NCBI GenBank assembly: GCA_002360455.1
Contig: DEQQ01000067.1
Location: 1 to 7,340, forward strand
Length of the DNA stretch: 7,340 nt
Origin: Saprospiraceae bacterium UBA3362
GTDB taxonomy: Bacteria > Bacteroidota > Bacteroidia > Chitinophagales > Saprospiraceae
Direction: 5' to 3'
The position numbers were made by a program, and so were the translations under genes. The notes under the pieces are model-generated. The model saw nothing but the letters and a program-made list of their open reading frames with translations, did not search any database and was not told the DNA's origin. Of this stretch, positions 5,022-7,340 are shown piece after piece. Positions within the stretch are counted from its first letter, which is position 1. Each line of letters begins with the position of its first letter.

Positions 5022-6166
5022 AATCCAAATTTTTTCTTTAATGCATCATGTAAAAATTTAAATTCTGCAGCCTTTCCATTACCTTTTGCATATTCAATAG
5101 CTTTCTTGACAGTTTCAGTTAATTTAAATTGAAAATCCTTATTTTTAAGTGCTTCTTCAATAATTTCCTTACCTTCAGTAAAATCGGCTTCCTTAGCACT
5201 AGCAGGCCATTTTTTAAGTAAAAACCCTCCAGCGTTATCAGGTACAATTAAAATTTCAATTGTTCCATTCTTGATTGGAACATTAAAATGTGCGCCTTTG
5301 TTTAGCCAATCTGGTGCTAATTTCGAAATCCAGTCTAAACACCCATTATGCACCACAACCCCAACATCCCCCACCAAGAAATTATGCAAATCCTTAATCT
5401 CCAGATTATAAACAGCCTGTATTGTAAGATCTCTCTCCTTACTTACAACTTTTGCATTCCCACCCTTCGCCAATACTTCTTCACCGATTTCAAGATGGCC
5501 AGCATGTTGCCAGTCGCCTTTACTTACAGAATATATAGGGTGATTATTGGTAACTCCTAACTCTGTACCATCATCAAATTTTATCTTCCATACATCATTC
5601 GATTGATGTACAAATAAGCCTGTGACAGGCCTATATTCCCACTCATCATTTGGATTTTCATCTACAGGTTTTTTCTGTGGTATGATGTGCTTGATAGATG
5701 TAATTTTGAATGGCCCTGAGATACCCTGCTCTGGTAAGTTCATATTTACGATACCATCAGTAACATATCCTTTTGATTGTATCCAATCATTATGCATTGC
5801 CAAGTGACAAACTGATGATGAATATACACCTTCAAAACTTACATTGTACCAATCTGTGTCATTGATTTCAAAAAGGTCTCTTTGTTTCTGTTCTGCACTT
5901 GTATAAGGATCACCATTCATCAATGCCATATTTACATCCCCAAGGCCTTCGGCGGGGTAAACATCGCTATTTGATGCAGTCATAGTATAGGTTGAGTTCA
6001 CACTCTTGTGAGCAAGTGCATAACTAAGCAAAGGTGTATCATCAACAGGCACCATAGCTGCCATAGCGTAGGCTTTACCGCTTTGGCTTATGGTCTTACT
6101 TGATATTAATACTGGGTTACCCTTGCCTAGAAAAATGAAAACCAATATATTTACTGCATATCTCAT
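5018..6166 (-). CDS. Polymorphic toxin 2: Hint C-terminal half plus unidentified toxin tail
   Basis: A 382-residue product. The N-terminus is weakly hydrophobic (YAVNILVFIFLG, residues 3-14), then AYAMAAMVP (32-40) as in toxins 3 and 4, and AHKSVNSTY and GDPYTS at 52-60 and 85-90. The Hint-type region follows: DWYNVSFEG (105-113), NLPEQGISGPFKITSIKHI (143-161), TNNHP (206-210), VYNLEIKDLHNFLVG (252-266), VVVHNGC (270-276). The only pre-junction Cys (C120) is not in a CFxxGT context. The 107-residue tail (276-382) begins with CLDWISKLAPDWLNKGAHF, has strand pairs around GTIEILIVPDNAGGFLL, and ends in helices with KAAEFKFLHDALKK. I recall this Trp-Leu-x-Lys-Gly-x-His plus C-terminal helix layout from other polymorphic toxins but cannot name the family or activity. 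An in-frame TAA directly precedes the ATG, fixing the start. Its stop overlaps immunity 2. Confidence 0.75.
   Translation of the reverse strand: MRYAVNILVFIFLGKGNPVLISSKTISQSGKAYAMAAMVPVDDTPLLSYALAHKSVNSTYTMTASNSDVYPAEGLGDVNMALMNGDPYTSAEQKQRDLFEINDTDWYNVSFEGVYSSSVCHLAMHNDWIQSKGYVTDGIVNMNLPEQGISGPFKITSIKHIIPQKKPVDENPNDEWEYRPVTGLFVHQSNDVWKIKFDDGTELGVTNNHPIYSVSKGDWQHAGHLEIGEEVLAKGGNAKVVSKERDLTIQAVYNLEIKDLHNFLVGDVGVVVHNGCLDWISKLAPDWLNKGAHFNVPIKNGTIEILIVPDNAGGFLLKKWPASAKEADFTEGKEIIEEALKNKDFQFKLTETVKKAIEYAKGNGKAAEFKFLHDALKKKFGL
5337..5410 (-). repeat. Hint 3'-end repeat, cassette 2 copy
   Basis: A 74-nt segment encoding YNLEIKDLHNFLVG through VHNGC. I count about 63 of 74 positions identical to 7135-7208. 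Similarity ends immediately on the toxin side, marking the cassette junction. Confidence 0.75.
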
Positions 6167-6173
6167 TTAAACG

Positions 6174-6181
6174 CAAAATTA
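6174..6181 (-). promoter_or_regulatory. Possible -7 box directly upstream of toxin 2
   Basis: On the minus strand TAATTTTG matches TAnnTTTG and ends 7 nt before the toxin 2 ATG, which would give a leaderless or nearly leaderless transcript. No -33 element is seen at the normal spacing, so this may be chance in AT-rich DNA. Confidence 0.2.
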
Positions 6182-6217
6182 CGGATTATCATCAATCTAC
6201 ATAACTGCTCAATTTTA

Positions 6218-6679
6218 TTAACGTACAAATTTTGGAGCATTTAATTCAACTTCTTTCAAAAATTTAAGCCAGTCATTAAAAAGATTAAACACCTCCTCTG
6301 TTGGTATATATTGCAATTCTGGTGGAGTAATAATATTCCAACTTAAAGGGCCATCTATACCATCTTCGGTACCTAAATTATCTATTGGTCTACAAAAGGA
6401 TTTTTCTATCTTTAGACCAACATGTTCATTGCCATAATAAGTATTTCCTTTTTGTGATAATTCTTGCTTCAACCTTGTTATTAATATCTTGGCTTTTGAA
6501 TAGTCTTGCATATCTAGAGTTAGAATGATAAAGTCACCCAAAATACTATAATCAACATATGTATTTTTCAGTACATCATGAGTTGCACTTACACAAGATC
6601 TTAAGTTTCCTTCATTTGATAACCACGTTCCATTCATATATTGGAATTCAAGTTTAAAATAATATTGAATTGTTTTCAT
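6218..6679 (-). CDS. Presumptive immunity protein 1 (cognate to EndoU toxin 1)
   Basis: A 153-residue soluble protein starting MKTIQYYFKLEFQYMNGTWL and ending LNAPKFVR. The first half looks like an alpha/beta fold (strand YYFKLEFQY, helix ATHDVLKN, strand FIILTLDM, helix KAKILITRLKQELSQ). The second half has ENHVGL-type turns, a Pro-rich linker (ITPPELQYIPTEE) and a C-terminal amphipathic helix (VFNLFNDWLKFLKEVEL). No export signal is seen. I do not recognise the family. The role is inferred from its place: its ATG follows the TAG of the EndoU toxin after one base. It is separated from toxin 2 by 51 nt without a terminator hairpin, so the cassettes may be co-transcribed. Confidence 0.6.
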   Translation of the reverse strand: MKTIQYYFKLEFQYMNGTWLSNEGNLRSCVSATHDVLKNTYVDYSILGDFIILTLDMQDYSKAKILITRLKQELSQKGNTYYGNEHVGLKIEKSFCRPIDNLGTEDGIDGPLSWNIITPPELQYIPTEEVFNLFNDWLKFLKEVELNAPKFVR

Positions 6680-6680
6680 T

Positions 6681-7340
6681 CTAATTATAATCTGGAAATG
6701 CTGTATAAATATTATTATTGAATTTTGAATATGTAGTTATTCTAATCTTTATACCTTCTGCAGTTTGGCCTAATATCACTTTAGTGCCAGAATTTTCACT
6801 TATAACTTTAACAATATTATTTTGGGCTTCCCTAATTTTATCCATAGTTTTTAGTTCGTCCCATGAATCTGGGAAAAAAGTAGAATATCCGTCATTGTCG
6901 GTTTTAGAAATGAAATTCCCATTTTCGTCTTTAACTTTAACTTTTGCATTATATACTCCACTATTTTTTGGACCTAGACTAACCTTTGATCCACTTACTA
7001 TTGAAGCCGTTCCATCCTTAACTGCACTAATATGATGTACACCAAAGGCTTGACCAGCCTTGATTTCGCCATGAAAAATATGTTTCAACCCAGTGTCTCC
7101 TATTATATCTTTATTTATTTCTTTTACTGCATTCAAACACCCATTATGCACCACAACTCCCAAATCTCCAACAAGGAAATTATGCAAATCCTTCACTTCA
7201 AGATTATACACCGCTTCACTTCCAACCTTCTTCTCTGTATTTGTTACAGTAGCTTCACCATGATAAGCAAGAACCTTCTCACCCACTCCAAGCTCTCCAG
7301 CCAGTCGCCAGTCATTGAAAGTGGTAGAGAAGAGCAGAAA
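6681..7340 (-). CDS. Polymorphic toxin 1: Hint end plus bacterial EndoU ribonuclease tail (5' end beyond window)
   Basis: The frame is open to the right edge, giving 219 codons of a longer gene; the GTG at 7286-7284 lies inside the Hint sequence and is not a start. The visible Hint end reads DWRLAGELGVGEKV, VYNLEVKDLHNFLVG, VVVHNGC, as in toxin 2. The tail, about 152 residues after VHNG, carries the bacterial EndoU nuclease signatures in order: LKHIFHGEIKAG, FGVHHIS (paired His), VYNAKVKVKD, STFFPDSW, and a final YTAFPDY. In this family two His and a Lys form the active site, and known members cleave tRNA or other RNA in target cells. This is the first cassette in transcription order within the window; whether it is the tip of the full-length secreted protein or another orphan cannot be seen. 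Its stop precedes immunity 1 by one base. Confidence 0.85.
   Translation of the reverse strand, partial: FLLFSTTFNDWRLAGELGVGEKVLAYHGEATVTNTEKKVGSEAVYNLEVKDLHNFLVGDLGVVVHNGCLNAVKEINKDIIGDTGLKHIFHGEIKAGQAFGVHHISAVKDGTASIVSGSKVSLGPKNSGVYNAKVKVKDENGNFISKTDNDGYSTFFPDSWDELKTMDKIREAQNNIVKVISENSGTKVILGQTAEGIKIRITTYSKFNNNIYTAFPDYN
7135..7208 (-). repeat. Hint 3'-end repeat, cassette 1 copy
   Basis: The counterpart of 5337-5410 at equal length (74 nt), encoding YNLEVKDLHNFLVG through VHNGC. The differences are clustered in the middle and end of the segment, and the 23 nt around the VHNGC codons are identical in both copies. Confidence 0.75.

Noticed and set aside
1606..7208. Repeated elements as a CRISPR array or insertion sequences
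   Set aside because: The repeats are long coding Hint segments or a coding 11-mer at kilobase spacing, not short repeats with regular spacers. No transposase or terminal inverted repeats flank them.
6681..7286. A complete 201-residue protein starting at GTG 7286
   Set aside because: The frame is open to the window edge with Hint-like sequence (DWRLAGELGVG) before this codon, so the gene starts outside the window.

Overview
This AT-rich window probably comes from a member of the Bacteroidota. Genes show almost no Shine-Dalgarno sequence, at least one likely -7 box matches the TAnnTTTG form used by that phylum, and the Hint modules are of the type I associate with Bacteroidota Rhs/polymorphic-toxin loci. 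The organism assignment is inference; no housekeeping gene is present to confirm it.

Right and centre (about 677-7340, all on the minus strand, read right to left): a tandem array of four polymorphic-toxin cassettes. Each cassette is a 'Hint remnant + variable C-terminal toxin' gene followed directly by a small, different, presumptive immunity gene. In order of transcription: cassette 1, EndoU RNase-type toxin (>7340-6681, cut by the window edge) with immunity 6679-6218; cassette 2, unidentified toxin tail (6166-5018) with immunity 5021-4584; cassette 3, restriction-endonuclease-fold toxin (4470-3043) with immunity 3046-2645; cassette 4, histidine-rich unidentified toxin tail (2607-1243) with immunity 1241-882. 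Toxin and immunity genes overlap by 4 nt (ATGA) in cassettes 2 and 3 and are 1 nt apart in cassettes 1 and 4, so coupled translation is likely. After cassette 4 comes a start-less open frame (907-677) that looks like the 3' half of a lost fifth immunity gene. A possible 33-codon ORF sits between cassettes 2 and 3.

All four toxin genes converge on the same Hint C-terminal signature (Val-His-Asn, encoded in every copy by an identical 11-bp sequence), after which similarity stops and the toxin begins. Cassettes 3 and 4 share a ~0.75-kb Hint repeat, and cassettes 1 and 2 share a different Hint subtype. None of the three complete toxin genes encodes a recognisable N-terminal Hint block with its nucleophilic Cys; toxin 3 contains no cysteine at all. 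The layout fits orphan toxin cassettes lying downstream of a full-length secreted toxin gene beyond the right edge, able to replace its tip by recombination through the shared Hint DNA.

Left flank (1-689): a decaying accessory boundary. There is a small HicB-like antitoxin gene (306-103), a hicA-like toxin gene broken after about 19 codons, possibly by an insertion-sequence end, and a divergent XRE-type regulator gene with a frameshift in an A8 tract and no intact 5' end.
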